DNA from: Diphasiastrum complanatum
Taxonomy: Eukaryota; Streptophyta; Lycopodiopsida; Lycopodiales; Lycopodiaceae
Direction of reading: 5' to 3'
Length of the DNA stretch: 64,000 nt
Assembly (NCBI GenBank): GCA_029204225.1
Contig: CM055094.1
Location: 25,661,041-25,725,040 of the forward strand
Shown here in pieces: positions 11,520 through 23,700 of the stretch (position 1 is its first letter; the number at the start of each line of letters is the position of its first letter). The notes beneath the pieces were generated by a model, which had not been told where the DNA came from, made no database searches, and saw nothing but the letters and a program-made list of their open reading frames with translations. The position numbers and the translations under genes were made by a program.

Positions 11520-11996
11520 ATGTACTAGGAATCGACTATACAGAAACCTTCAATCCTATAATCAAACTTGCATCTATTCAAACTTTGTTGGCAATTGCAG
11601 CAATTGAAGACCTCAGAGTACATCAAATGGACAAACTAAATTTTTGAATGGTTTCATCCTTGAAGATATCTATATGCAACAACCTGAAGGTTACTTTGTC
11701 AAAGGTCTTGAAGATTGAGTGCATAAGATTCATAAAGCTCTCTATGGGCTCAAGCACACACCTAGAGCCCTGTTAAAATGAATTAGCAATCAATTATTAC
11801 ATATTAACTTTCACTCGGGTGTTGTTGATTTGAATGTCTATATCAAGTATGGGATCCCAAGTTACATAATTATTGCACTTTATGTAGATGATTGTCTACT
11901 TTTAAGCAATTCTAGCTCTTTTTTAGAAACCACTAAGTCAAATTACTCTAAAGTTCAAATCTCGGACTAGTTCATTATCGACTTGGTATTCAGATT
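11520..11996 (+). pseudogene. copia reverse-transcriptase fragment 2
   Basis: An isolated copia RT fragment. It has GIDYTETFNPIIK at about 11530, a shifted FLNGFILEDIYMQQPEGY near 11640-11695, ALYGLKHTPRA (usual ALYGLKQAPRAW) near 11737, and catalytic LYVDDCLLL near 11877. It contains stops and frameshifts and joins directly to a repeat shared with 18714-18954. Confidence 0.85.
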
Positions 11997-12235
11997 TGTG
12001 AAGAATTGCCAAATTTGGCAAATCTAGCTTGATCAAAAACCATGTAGTATAATGTAAATTTTGTACATAAGTGGATTTCACACATGTGAGGCCAAGATGC
12101 CATGTGGAAATCCACTCCTAATGTAGGTTGAATCAAGTCCATAGAGTTGGTCATGTCATTTTGGTAGTGATTCCTAGTTTATAGACCTAAATCCTAGATT
12201 TAAGGTGAAAACTGACCAACTAGCTATCTACCAAG
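11997..12235 (+). repeat. 240-bp direct repeat, copy 1
   Basis: Nearly identical to 18714-18954 in the same orientation, from TGTGAAGAATTGCC to TAGCTATCTACCAAG. It contains AGTGGATT...AATCCACT arms around a CACACATGTG palindrome, so the centre can fold. No reading frame. It is probably LTR-derived. Confidence 0.85.
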
Positions 12236-13080
12236 CGTTGTCTGTTTTCCAGATCAGCGCGTCGGCGTGAAGGAGGTGTTCTCTTCTCACGCATGGAACT
12301 AGCTATTGCTAGAACTATCTTTCTCCCTTGATACGTGCCTCACTGAGTGCTATGTTCAAGGTTCTCTTTCTATCTATCTCCATATATGGTTGCCTCTTAT
12401 CTAGGACATATATCATGTTGGATTAGATTACAAGATTAACTAGCTAAGCTTAAGTTAAACATCTATTTAAGTACGTTTTCATTGATGTTGCATGGTGACG
12501 GAGTGTGATAGTTTGAAAAACTTCACGCCCGAGCAGCTGAGGTCCGATAGTTCGTCTGTGCCTGATAGTTCATCCTCACCATTGATGCTTGGAAGTGTTT
12601 GCCTGACCCACAATGTCGGCCAACTGAGTATGTGGCAAAAAAGACAAATACAAGAAAATGTACTAAGGCTTTAAAGTAGAAACACAATGTTTCTTCAGCA
12701 AATTGACTTGACTTACCCAAAATAGGCTATTGAAGTGTATCTCCTGGATGACAAACCTAATACACTGCTCCACAGCTACAATGGATTGATCAAAATTGAC
12801 TTACCAACTGCAAAACCGCAAAATAATCACACTTACCACTCACCAAGAGTCACCAAAGTGTGATTACTGACCTGTTCTTCATCCTCCATGTGTCCCATAC
12901 ACAGCTCGTCCAATGCAAGTCCACTATCCAGCCCAATGGCTTTCAACTGGCACCACCCTGCACTTCTATCACCTGTGACCGCCAATATGTGTGTACCTCC
13001 AAGCTAGCCTATATTTTCTTCCGAACGAGAAATTTCCAAGCTACATATATGTGTGTCAATGCAGCTATCACCTGACTCGA
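12236..13080. other. No gene recognised
   Basis: Short open frames only (12492-12674, 12523-12720 minus, 12860-13075), none resembling a known family. The stretch separates two copia remnants and is probably decayed element sequence. Confidence 0.4.
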
Positions 13081-13082
13081 CA

Positions 13083-14075
13083 CTGCCACTGCCGATCATA
13101 AGTGTATGTTTGCTCATGCGAAGTTTGGACAGGCTCCAAACCATCATTATCAAAAGTACGAGTTTTTGGATGTATCGCTTATGCGCAAATACTGCAAGAT
13201 CTCAAGAAGAAGCTCGGCTTCCACAATATCAAATCTATTTTCATTAGCTACACTACTTCAGATAAAGTTTATAAGCTGTATGATCTTGTCGAGTTGAAGA
13301 TATTCACTATTCGAGATATCGTCTTCATCGAAGATCAATTTATCGACCTCAAAGGCAAGGGCAAAGTTCATATAGTTGAACTATTAGATTCTCCAGAATT
13401 ATCGAACACTAATGTTCCCAAGTCGACTATCCCTATTGAAGGTCGTAGCTCGTCCACTTCAGACGAAAAACTTCTCAATAGGGAATCCGAAGAAGATGAT
13501 GGTACCAGCAACTATAGCATGATGAAAATAATCAACTTCGTTTATTTCCTAGAAGATCTACAAGAAAATGCAGACCACCTATAAGATATATTGATGAGTC
13601 TGTAGCTTATCTTGTTTAAGGGCCGACTACTATTGAAGAGGCACTTACTCAGTCTGATTCTGATATTTGGAAAGAAGCTATGGATAAAGAATATTCATCT
13701 CTCATCGTGAAACTCAAGGAAGCAAAAATCAGTTGCGCTTTCTTCAACAGAGGTAGAGTACATCGCAGCATGCCAAGCTTCAAGAGAAGTTGTATGGATC
13801 AGGTTATTACTTCAATGCTACCACCATTCTGTGTGACAACTTGAGCTCCATTTCACTGTCACTGAATCCCAGATTACATGGCAAATCTGAGCACGTAGAA
13901 ATCCAATATCATTTCATTCAGGAGAAAGTTTTCTTAGGGCAAGTGATCCTTCAATACTGCTCCACAACAGAAATGGTCGTAGACATCTCCACCAAAGCGC
14001 TTCCCAGGATCAAGCATCAGAATACTGCTCCACAACAAAAATGGTCTATATCATTCAATTTCATAAACAACTATT
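13083..14075 (+). pseudogene. copia remnant 3 with reverse transcriptase deleted
   Basis: The frame at 13102-13584 carries the end of the integrase region ([32 protein letters not shown]-like) and an acidic linker. It continues in another frame as RYIDESVAYLV, then PTTIEEALTQSD and WKEAMDKEYSSL, the very start of the RT domain. Within about 30 bp the sequence jumps to ALSSTEVEYIAACQASREVVW, the end of RNase H, followed by CDNLSSI, HVEIQYHFIQEKV and DISTKALP. About 1.2-1.4 kb of RT/RNase H is therefore missing between about 13710 and 13735. Confidence 0.85.
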
Positions 14076-14719
14076 TTTTTGTTGTATCTCCAATATTTCC
14101 AAACACTAAAAAAAGTATCAATGAAACAAGGTAGAAGCTTACTCTATCACAAAAACTTGAAAATGAGACTTGTATTTGTAAGATGAAGAATTTTAGAGCT
14201 AGACATACTTGTGATAGAGTTTAGCTAGCTAGCATACTTACGAGAGAGTTCAACTAGTCAAAAGGTTATTTCACAAATGAAAAAGAAGGCAAATTTTCCA
14301 CGAAAGGTCTACTTGTAAGGACTTTGATCAAGAAACTGCCAACCTTAGAAGACCCATTTTTCAACATGATAAGGTAATGTCAAATGTAGGGATCCAAATA
14401 GTGAAGCTAAGAGATGAGGTCTAAAAGCAACAATTGTTTGTAGCCAATGGGCTCATAAGTAGAAGCAAGGTAGTATGGAACATTTATGACAAAATTCAAT
14501 TATCGTGTGATTTTATAAGGCTTCACTTCAATGGGAAAAATATACAGAAAGAAACACACATCAAATAGTGAGGTTTTTTTTACACTTCATTTGTTTGTTT
14601 TTACTTATATTTTTCATCAAAGATGAAGGCAATCTTGCTTTAAATAAAGATATTTACCATATGATGCTATCTTGGAAGATAAGAATGTTGCTTGTCACTT
14701 ATGACATCCAAGGTTTAAG

Positions 14720-14910
14720 AATATAAGTTAGAGTCTCAACTTATATTCTTAAAAAGAGAATAAAGTAATATTATCAAGAACCTCTAACAATGTCATCTCG
14801 ATACAATAATATTCTTTTTAAAAATATAACTTAGAGTCTCAACTTATATTCCTAAAAAAAAAAGAAAATATTATCAAAAACCTCTAACAATGTCATCTCA
14901 ATACAATAAA
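14720..14910. repeat. About 100-bp imperfect tandem duplication
   Basis: Both copies contain TTAGAGTCTCAACTTATATT, an A-rich tract and CCTCTAACAATGTCATCTC. The corresponding points are about 100 bp apart (14781 and 14881). Confidence 0.8.
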
Positions 14911-15685
14911 GGCATTACTTTTGAATTTTTCCAATTTGCTTAAGTTTTGTGTAAATGTGAGCAAATTAGTTTTTTACATGGTAGAAACATCCCAAAACCA
15001 ATTTTTTGTATAAAGTGGCAATTCATGAGGCCTTTGATGTATCTTGTCCTTCTAGTGTCTTAATTCTAGAATTTATCTAAGAAAGACATTTGATAGGCCG
15101 ACTTAGGATCTCATCTCAATTATTATGGGTGCCAATCATCTTGTCAATCTATACAAGACTTAATATAAAAAGCTTCTAGAAATCAGATAATGTCATGGTC
15201 TCTACATCTTTTAATGTTAAAAGAGAAGTACTCAAAGGATGTACATTTTTCTTGTTAATTTGAATTATTACTCACCTATCATTTATGGCAGCATAAAAGT
15301 ATTTTCTTTAACTAACATGAAGGTCTTGGGCAATAAGCTTGGAAAACTCATTTTTAGATAAAATCTTTAAGTTAATGAGATTGTTCTATGTGATGCTCTT
15401 TTGACAATTATCACCTTAATAATGTTATCCTAGCAGATAGAAATGTTGCTTGTCACGTGTGGTGTCTAGAGTTGAATCATAGAAATCTGATTGGTATCCA
15501 AGATTTAAAGTGAATAAGGCCAAAGTGCATAGGAAAAGAAAATCGATTCATAGAATTCTTAGTATCAAAACATTATGATATAAAAAAGCTTCAAAATATT
15601 TAATCAAAATTGGGAATAAATGTTGATTCTTAAATTGCATAAAAAATCATGTACTTATAGAATCTTCATTCCATATACGTGTTTA

Positions 15686-15809
15686 GGTGAGTATCATCTA
15701 CATTTGAATTTGAATGGTATGCTATCAGGATTTTCATATATCTCATTGGTGAGTATCATCTACATTTGAATTTGAATGGTATGCTATCAGGATTTTCATA
15801 TATCTCATT
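15686..15809. repeat. 62-bp perfect tandem duplication
   Basis: Copies at 15686-15747 and 15748-15809 begin GGTGAGTATCATC and are identical. A recent slippage or unequal-exchange event is the simplest explanation. Confidence 0.92.
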
Positions 15810-16305
15810 GGTGTGTTGATCTACTTAAAAGTCGTACTTGGTTGTACATTGAAAATCTTTCATTAGAAGCTTATGAAAAATAACTTTTCATGTTGGCCTA
15901 CATGTCTCTTTCAAGATGGGTTAGAAGTCCTTTTTGAACTTCTAAAGTCAATGAGATAATTTACATAGAAGTAAAACTCACCTCATATATAGGATTATGT
16001 GTGGCCATTTTAAAGGTTTGAGGCCTTGGCATTCAGATTTTCAAAAGTACAAGAATTCATGAATTGTCATAAAGTGTTTGACTAGCATTGATAGTAATGG
16101 TTTTTCTATTTTATGTATGATGATAAGTTTTTTCTTAATTATAGCATTGCCCTTTATCAAGGTTTTTGGAGATTGATTATTGTAGATCATGCATTCTTTT
16201 TCAATCTACAACTAAATTCAAAAAAAGAAACTCTTACGAAAATATTTTACATGTCTTCACACTAGGTACTTGTATGTTAAGAGATGGCATAGATTTCGAA
16301 TTTGT

Positions 16306-16308
<3 letters not shown>

Positions 16309-16355
<47 letters not shown>

Positions 16356-16357
16356 GG
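16309..16357. repeat. Compound microsatellite (GT)15 then G19
   Basis: Fifteen GT units run directly into nineteen Gs. The length is probably polymorphic, and the homopolymer may also be inaccurately assembled. Confidence 0.95.
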
Positions 16358-16735
16358 CACATGCACGTGCGCACTAATTTATATTGAGAAAAATAGGTCT
16401 CAACTTGACCCTAATTTGGCTAGCCAATCTGGTGGGTTTCTTCTTTGGGGTTCAAGTTTCTTTTGATTCTTAAGAGAAGTATTTTGAGCATAGTCATACA
16501 AATTGAAATACTTTGAAAACAACCACTTTCTTATATTGCTTTGCTTATGACTTATACATTGTATTGTTAGATCTAATCCTAGTGCTTGAATGATATCATG
16601 TTCATGGAGGCGAAAACATGATATAGGGCACATTTGTGCAAATTTCCCTTTAAGTCAACTTTTGAGATAAAGGGCACACTTGTATATTGCATTAGCTTAA
16701 GGAATGGTAAAGTAATAAAAAAAAATCATATAAAG

Positions 16736-16873
16736 TTAACAAACCTCAACGTCTTCCAAATTCGATGGTTGACCTTCTTCTTTTTGTCCAAACTTCCACA
16801 AATGATTTTCAACAATGCGTCTTTCACGCATCTTTTGTCCATCACACTTGAGGCACGTGCACCATATTTTACT
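16736..16873 (-). pseudogene. CACTA TNP2 transposase-associated domain fragment
   Basis: Minus-strand translation gives KIWCTCLKCDGQKM followed by a conserved ...VENHLWKFG. This corresponds to the Transpos_assoc signature of plant TNP2 transposases (a C-x-C-x-x-C cluster, then H-L-x-x-x-G). The frame closes at a stop shortly after an EEGQPSNLEDVEV segment and begins just after an in-frame stop, so only this exon-sized piece is visible. It binds zinc in the family and lies N-terminal to the catalytic domain, which I did not find. Confidence 0.75.
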
Positions 16874-17869
16874 TTAAAGATAATTTTTCTACGAGAAACA
16901 AAAATCAAGTATATGTCACTTTAGCACAATAGATTAACTTACAATAACAAAGTCTTTATGAACAAGAAAACATTCATGTTTATTACTTACCTTGTTAACT
17001 TGAGTAGTGTCTTCATCGCTAGACTGATTTGAATGTAATTCATCTCATTGTGATAAACTGCATCTATGCACAAGTACAAAACAAATAGCATAAAATTATT
17101 GTATGGTTTTTTTAATTTTTAGATAGTACTATTCTTATACGTTCTTGCTTATATGATTCTTTTGCATCTTGGTGCAGGCTCTAAACGCATATCTCTCTTC
17201 TTTTGTTATCACAGGTATGCAAGTACTCCCACTCCAATACGCATTAAAGTTCTGTAGTCGATTTTCTTTCCTACTTCATTTCAATATATTAGGGTTTATT
17301 GTAATGTATTGTATGTTTATGAATGTAGTAATAATGTTGGGATCAAGTAGTGGTGAAAGCTCGGGAGATTATGTTAAAAATTTATATGAATCATTAAGTT
17401 GATATTATGAAAATATTATTATTGCAAATGATCGTGCTATATTGCCGTTGCTTTTATATGTGCAATGTTTTTTTTTCAAAAATTGCAATATCAAATTTCG
17501 AGATGTGGATTGACGTAAGAACCAAATAAGAATTCAAAATCATGTGCAATGTCGGATTTCAAAACAAGAATTAATATTATATATAGAAATGTAAATGAAA
17601 TTTATGATGTGCATAAAACAATGCAATAAAATATTGTCATTCATAATGGACATGAAGTAATGCAATAAAATATAGAATGAAAAATAATTTAAGAATGAAA
17701 AATACCTCATGCTTAGCTTGTTGTTTCATCCAAATGTTGAATGCAACTCAAAAATATTGTTTCAAGAATATCGCTTCTCCAAGAACCCAACTCCAAAAAT
17801 AGCTCGATAAAAATGTGCGCGTTGTTTTTTACGCATTTTTTTATTTTTTTTAATCTGATTTGGGACATC

Positions 17870-18397
17870 GGAATCCGACATCCAAACGCGTTGGACATTG
17901 GACCATTTTTTGATCATTCTGTTAACAGACGTTGGATTCTGACGTGTATTTGGGACGTTGGAATTCGACATTCAAGTAGACGTTAGATGGACATTGGATG
18001 GGTGTCAGACATCCGTCGGACAATTTTATGGATCATTTTGGATTTACCGACGTCGAAATCTGACGGCTTTTTTGGACGCCGCAATGTGACGTCTACGTTG
18101 GATTGCAAGTGACGTCTTTGGACGTCACAATCCGAAGTCCACGTCGGACGTCGCATTGTGATGACGACGTCGGACGCCACAATCCGACGTCCACGTCGGA
18201 TTCATTTCCATCGACCGGGAAGTGTCTCTTTGGATTCCGGCAACTTATGTGTGTCGGATTGCGACGCGTTTTAAGGACGTCGGATTCCAATGACCTTATA
18301 GCAACGTGTTTTTCCGACGTCCGCAACGAATTAAAAAAAATTAAACTCGCGATTCAAGTCGCAAAACACGTCGCAAATCGTGACGGGTGTTGTAGTG
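17870..18397. repeat. CACTA subterminal repeat region and terminal inverted-repeat end
   Basis: Dense short motifs (GACGTCGGA, TCCGACGTC, GGACGTC and variants) occur in both orientations. The region ends at GGGTGTTGTAGTG (18385-18397), the complement of a CACTACAACACCC terminus. It is CpG-rich compared with the flanks. Confidence 0.75.
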
Positions 18398-18713
18398 AAT
18401 CAAACAAGGCAAGTTGTCTTTGGCAACATTATGTATGCACTTAATAGTTTAATTGATGTATCTTGAAGTGCACAAAATGCCTCCATGGCTTGGCATGATG
18501 TTTAGTTTTGAAGTGTGCTACATGTATATAGACACATTTATGGAACATCTTGTAAGAGATCCTTTAAGAGGTGGTTAAAGATCCTTCATGGACATCATTC
18601 TCTATTGGAGTATGAAAATTTCTTTGTTTGTAGCTGGATTTTTTAGACATTTCTAAAAGATTTCATTCATCTATCAAGAGAGTTGTAAATAGTTCAAGCT
18701 AAATTTCAGGAGG
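18398..18713. other. No gene recognised
   Basis: AT-rich spacer between the CACTA terminus and the second copy of the 240-bp direct repeat. Nothing further is visible. Confidence 0.5.
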
Positions 18714-18954
18714 TGTGAAGAATTGCCAAAAATTGACAAATCTAGCTTGATCAAAAACCATGTAGTATAATGTAAATTTTGTACATAAGTGGATTTCACA
18801 CATGTGAAGCCAAGATGCCACGTGGCAATCCACTACTAATGTAGGTTAAGTCAAGTCCATAGGGTTGGTCATGTCATTTTGGTAGCAATTCATAGTTTGT
18901 AGGACCTAAATCCTAGATTTAAGGTGAAAACTGACCAACTAGCTATCTACCAAG
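18714..18954 (+). repeat. 240-bp direct repeat, copy 2
   Basis: This is the second copy of 11997-12235 in the same orientation with few substitutions. It is not attached to a reverse transcriptase here, consistent with a solo LTR or an LTR fragment. Confidence 0.85.
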
Positions 18955-19063
18955 TATGACTCTAGGAAATAGACTAAGGTTTCATTTTAGGGCAAAAATG
19001 CTGAGTTAACTTCCTTACTACGTGCTGGAAATCCACCTAACTTCACAAAGGAGGTCAAATTTG

Positions 19064-19430
19064 CTATGTATTCCAAGCTCCCATAGTGAGAAGATAGAAT
19101 ATTCTTGAAGCTCATTGGCAATCTCAAGCTACTCCACTATGTACATTGAGTTTTTGTGATCCAAATACAACCAAATTAATTTCTACTTGTTTCTTAGCTT
19201 GCAGGCCGTACAACAGGCTATGGCTTGCATGTGTGGGCTCAGATTTCAATGTTGATCAATGCTTTTGATTGTGAACGCTTGTTGTTTTCAAATTGCCAAT
19301 CTAGATCAACTTTTTAGTGTCTAGTTTTTTTAAAGATTATTAAGCAAGCATCCAATCACTCTTGGGGATCTTTTGTAGATCCATTTATGGTCCTAAAGCA
19401 CAGTACTTTCACAAGATCCATTGTGATCAA
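19064..19430 (-). repeat. Dispersed LTR-like repeat, copy B
   Basis: Reverse complement of 2905-3265, sharing the GGATCTTTTGTAGATCC segment, the ATCAATGCTTTTGATTGT segment and the end near TCCCATAGTGAGAAGATAGA. It lies about 1.1 kb upstream of the CRY-DASH start codon. Confidence 0.6.
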
Positions 19431-19989
19431 ACTAAGAAAACAATCTTTTTAAGCCAACATAGGTATCTAGAAAACATTCTTGAGAAATTCAGAATGGATC
19501 CATGACTTAAACTCAGTAAATTCAGATTTCATTTGAACTTGCCTGAACATCTTTGAATTTTAAAAGGTTTGAATATGTTTGGACTTTGTTTGAACGTCCT
19601 CCAAATGGTTTCGCATGTGCCCAAATTTTGTTCAAATTTTGTCCAAATTTAAAAAAATGTCCAAAGTTTTTCACTTCTTCTTCACTCTCTTTCAATTTTT
19701 GTGTATTTCTGTAGACTCGGAATCTGCATGTAAAATATAGACTATCTAAACAACTGTGTACTTACAACAAAACTTTTCAAGTAGCTTGCAAATGAATCTG
19801 TATGTCTAGATCAGAATAAGTCCTTAGAGTATTAAAATAAGTGAATAGGAGTAAGATTAACTCCAGCACGTTGGTTCTTGAAGACATTGCCCGCTCATTT
19901 GGCCCCAACACATCACGCATGGGAAGAGGCCCACTAAAAAAATTAAATTGATGTCGCCCTCAAATTTTCGTTGGTGTTTTAGTTTTGAG

Positions 19990-20505
19990 CACGTGTGACA
20001 TCTAAGTGCCACAAATTTTGTTCTGTGGGTCTCCACAACCATATAATAATATAGGTTTCTTTTGCATATATATATATATATATATATATGCATATGCAAA
20101 CGTTGCAAAATTCGCCAAAAACTTTAGGGAAAAAAAAATACATGTCAAATTTTTCTACACAAAAGCAAAAGATATGAGCTTTTTATGATAAAAAGTAAAA
20201 TTCTAAATTTGAAGATGTAGGGGTAGGTACCCCACCCCCGAAAGGAAGTGGAGGCCTAATATTGGCTTAAATGTTATGGCAGGGTCATGTGGCTTGCAAC
20301 GGTCCACGTTGCAACCGACTTTCCCTTCAGCAAAATATGTAGACAGTAGTGCAATAAGTCATATATTTTCATTCATGCTCGGTGTCCCATATGAAGCGTA
20401 AGAGCTTCCAATCTGGCGTACCTACTACATCGTCCACCTAACTCCCCAAGGATCGCGAGCTCGTTCTTGTTACGAGGACGCAAAATTTGCAATCATTCGA
20501 TCAGG
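19990..20505 (+). promoter_or_regulatory. Upstream region of CRY-DASH, putative promoter and 5' UTR
   Basis: This is the sequence before the start codon at 20506. It contains a CACGTG G-box at 19990-19995 and a TA-rich microsatellite at 20065-20090. There is a weak TATA-like CATATATTTT near 20360. G-boxes are common in light-regulated plant promoters, but a CACGTG core is also part of LTR palindromes in this window. The transcription start was not located, and an in-frame stop at 20392 closes the reading frame upstream. Confidence 0.35.
20065..20090. repeat. (TA)n microsatellite
   Basis: About a dozen TA units flanked by GC and GCATATGC. Confidence 0.9.
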
Positions 20506-20749
20506 ATGGAGGCTTCAGATCATGGATCGTCAAAAGCGGTGGGGGAATTATGCAAGAGATATAGTGGACCACAAGAAACAAGGCAGAGCAGCGGGGTAGC
20601 TATAATGTGGTTCAGAAATGACTTACGAGTCTTGGATAATGAGGCTTTATTTCGAGCCTGGAAGTTCTCGGAAGTAGTGCTCCCAGTCTTTTGTTTGGAT
20701 CCTCGTTTGTTTGGCACCACGCATTACTTTGGCTTCCCGAAAACAGGAG
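20506..20749 (+). CDS. CRY-DASH exon 1
   Basis: The start is the first ATG in a frame open since the stop at 20392. A near-cognate TTG at 20467 gives no reason to move it. The exon encodes about 30 variable residues, then beta-strand 1 and the WFRNDLRV signature. It ends in FPKTG plus one base, before donor GTGAGC. The frame stays open into the intron to 20832 by chance. Confidence 0.92.
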
Positions 20750-23700
20750 GTGAGCTTTATGATTTGAATAAGCTTGATGATAGTGATATGGCTGTTCAAT
20801 CCATCTGTCAATATCTTTTCTCGATTGTTTGAGTGCAATATCGACTCTTCTGGCTGCAAAATCGTCTGAATAAGCGTCAAAATAATGCTATGGCTGTTCA
20901 ATCCTTTTGTCATTGTCCTTTCTCAGTTGGCTTTAAGGCAATATGGTCTCAGTTGTTGTACTATAAATGGCCAACTTTTTGGAATCTTCAAAGGTTTGTT
21001 ATCTGTTGCAACTTCTAGCTTAGCTGCCAACATCTTCGTCACTTGCTAAAGGAATGTCACATTATGATTTGTTATTTGTCATAATCGGTCTTAAAAATTA
21101 GCAGCATGTCGAGAACCATTGGTCGTCGAATGGAATGCTGTTGTGTAGCTTGTTTTTTTTCAACTGTTTGTTGTACCGGAGATGCAAGAGGAGGTGGTAC
21201 AATCAACTTACCTTCCTACTTGCATCCACTTGCGCGACCGAACTAGCAATGGACACACAAATGCCAACCTGCAAGCCTGCACTAACGAATTAGACATCCA
21301 ACACAAATGCAAACAACCAGCATATCTTGGGCCTTTTCCATTTGGTACCAATCCAACATGCCAACATACGAATCCAAAGAGCGGAGTGGCTGACCAATTT
21401 GAAGCTCGGTGCCCACAAGGATAACCCCCATGCTTAGTGTCCCCCATGCTTAGTGTTACTAAAAGGTTGTTAATTCATCCTTCAACTTGGGCCTAGCATG
21501 GAGGTGAACCAATGAATCGTTAATGGTCCCAATGCGCTCATCTATACTATCAAGAGTGAAATTCAAATCGCCAATGACTGGTTTTCCTGGGCTACTTGGG
21601 CATGGTGTTACGAGACCCTAACAGTACCGACCCAACAGTACATCTGGGTGCAGCTAACCACCAGAGGGCAGAGGACAATGTGAGCAGAGGCATGCATGCA
21701 TACCATGCAGTTGGTATGAGGGCCAGTAATGCCCATGCGGACACATGCAGACGTATGCGGACGCATGCATGACAGTCGAGGGCCATGCAATCCTACAGTG
21801 ATGGGCTGGGACCCCGCATGCAACAATAATCTAGTGCATGCAGCATGAACGGTGGGTGTCAGCAGCAACTACCACCTACCACTCCCATGCAAACTCACAC
21901 TAGGCTAAGAGGGGCATTCTATAAGAGAGTACATTGCCTGGGTGGATCAGACCAGCTTTGCCTTCGACGTGGTTATGTTGTTTTTAACACTGGTATCAAA
22001 GCCATAGCTATTGGTCAGGCAGATTTGGAGCAAAGGTGGAGGAAGGATAGCGCTCTTCTGGAGGAAAAAATTTAGCGGCTTGAAAGAGCTTGGGGCCGCA
22101 TCAGTTCCAGCATAGTGAAGCGCATTTTTCTATCCTTGCTGGGTGCATTCAGATCAATTTTCAGCACCCTCTTTGCAGGTTGTCTAGTGCACCTTCTGTT
22201 GATCAGCGCAATTTGGCGCCTTGTAGGGGTAGAAACGCTCAATTTCTGATCCTTCTTTCCAGCAACAAGGGCGCACTGGAGTAGAGTATTTAATGCTGTA
22301 CATTTTTATCATCAGAATTCGGGTGTATTTCAACCTAAATCCAGCACAGTTCTAAGTTTATCCAGCAAGAGTGCAGTGAAGAAAACTTACCTAGGAGTGA
22401 GTATTGCTTCATCGGATTCCACTTTCTAACATTCTTCTTTTCCAAGGAGCGAAAGTTTGGAATCGTTGCATGATGTTCGGAATTCCAGTTTCAGCAAGTT
22501 GAAGCAAAAAATTAAAGCTGTAAATTCACAAGTGTTTGAAGGCTGAGGGGTACTCTTGTGATTCCGTTAACGAGTGGGCTTCAATCAGAGCTAAGTCCTT
22601 GCTTTTTCTTTCTATTTCTATTTGTTTTACGTTCTCGTAGGCAATTCTTTTGGCCCAATATGAAAAAGGACGTCCAACAATATGTAACTAGTTGCCAAAA
22701 GTGTCAGATAATAAAGCAGATCGTCTAAAGGCAGGATGGTTATAACAGCCACTAGAGATACCAGCTGGTAAATGGAAAAGTATATGGATTTTATAGTAGG
22801 CTTGCCTAAGACCCATAAGGGTCATGATGCTATATGGGTCACAGTTGACCTTTTGACCAAAATGGCTGATTTTATTCCGACCAAAACAACCGTTAGAGCT
22901 CCAGAGGTAGCAAGGTTGTTTATAGACGGGCTATTTAAATTATGCGGTCTCCCTTCCGGCATAGTCAGCGACCAGGACAGTAAGTTTGATCGGGGTTTTT
23001 GGAGGAAAATATTCCATAATCTCCATACCAAACCAAATATGAGCACTACGGACCATCCACAGATGATCCACAGACGGATGATCAAACAGAAAGAGTAAAT
23101 TAGGTGCTGGAGGATATGCTTTGTGCATATGTCAGCAAAAAGTAGACTAATTGGGAGGAATATCTTCCGATTTTAGAGTTTGCTTACAATAGTACCAAAC
23201 ATTCAGCCATGGGATACAACCCATTTATGTTGATATATGGTTTTCAGCCACGCTGAGACCCACATCCGTAGGGTTCAAACAGGAAAAAGTTGAAGTAGCA
23301 AAAAACTTTTTGGAAGATCTAAACTAGATGGTAGAACGTAGCATTAGACAAGCCCAAGATCGAGCTAAGCAGTATGCAGATCCACATGGACGGGATGTCT
23401 AGTTCTCCCCTGGTGAGGAAGTCTTTCTTCAAGTCCTAGTTGACTCTAAAACCCTCAAAACAGGAGTGTGTGCTAAGTTCTCCTAGGTATTGTGGTCCGT
23501 TTACCATTATTAGGAGAATAGGCAAAGTTTCCTATGAGCTAGAATCTCGACCAGTACTAAAGTCCACCCAGTATTCCATGTTAGTCAGTTACGACGGGCT
23601 TTAACTAGATCAGATAATCTAGTCAGGGACAATGTTCTAGCTCCCCACGAGGATTCTCAACAACTTCCACATGAGCCAGAAAGTATTCCTAGTTCTAGGG

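Larger units (their letters stand above)
14076..16300. other. No gene recognised; AT-rich with repeats
   Basis: I see no coding region. The stretch holds two small tandem duplications (14720-14910 and 15686-15809), annotated separately. Just upstream, inside the copia remnant, a short phrase (AATACTGCTCCACAACA) is duplicated at 13953 and 14020. Confidence 0.5.
16620..18397 (-). mobile_element. CACTA (En/Spm-like) transposon, 5' part, minus strand
   Basis: Read on the minus strand, a CACTACAACACCC terminus sits at 18397-18385, the classic CACTA end. It is followed by about 500 bp packed with GACGTC/TCGGA-type subterminal motifs in both orientations (17870-18380), where transposase binds. About 1.5 kb further in is a TNP2-type N-terminal zinc-binding motif (16736-16873). 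The orientation agrees: terminus, subterminal repeats, then transposase start. No matching 3' terminus was found nearby, so the element looks truncated. Confidence 0.75.

Noticed and set aside
18093-18444. Overlapping 77- and 113-codon frames in the CACTA end
   Set aside because: Both strands are open because GACGTC-rich repeats lack stop triplets. The pattern is a subterminal repeat array, not coding.
20390-20505. A confident core promoter for CRY-DASH
   Set aside because: Only a weak TATA-like word is present. No transcription start evidence is available and an upstream untranslated exon cannot be excluded.
20467-20832. Full 121-codon frame as the CRY-DASH first exon
   Set aside because: The first codon is TTG, not ATG, and the part after 20749 is intron: similarity to the family stops at KTG, exactly at donor GTGAGC.
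21608-21868. Minus-strand Cys/His-rich frames in the gypsy LTRs (also 23854-24104)
   Set aside because: They are antisense to GCATGC-rich LTR sequence and appear in both LTRs for that reason only.
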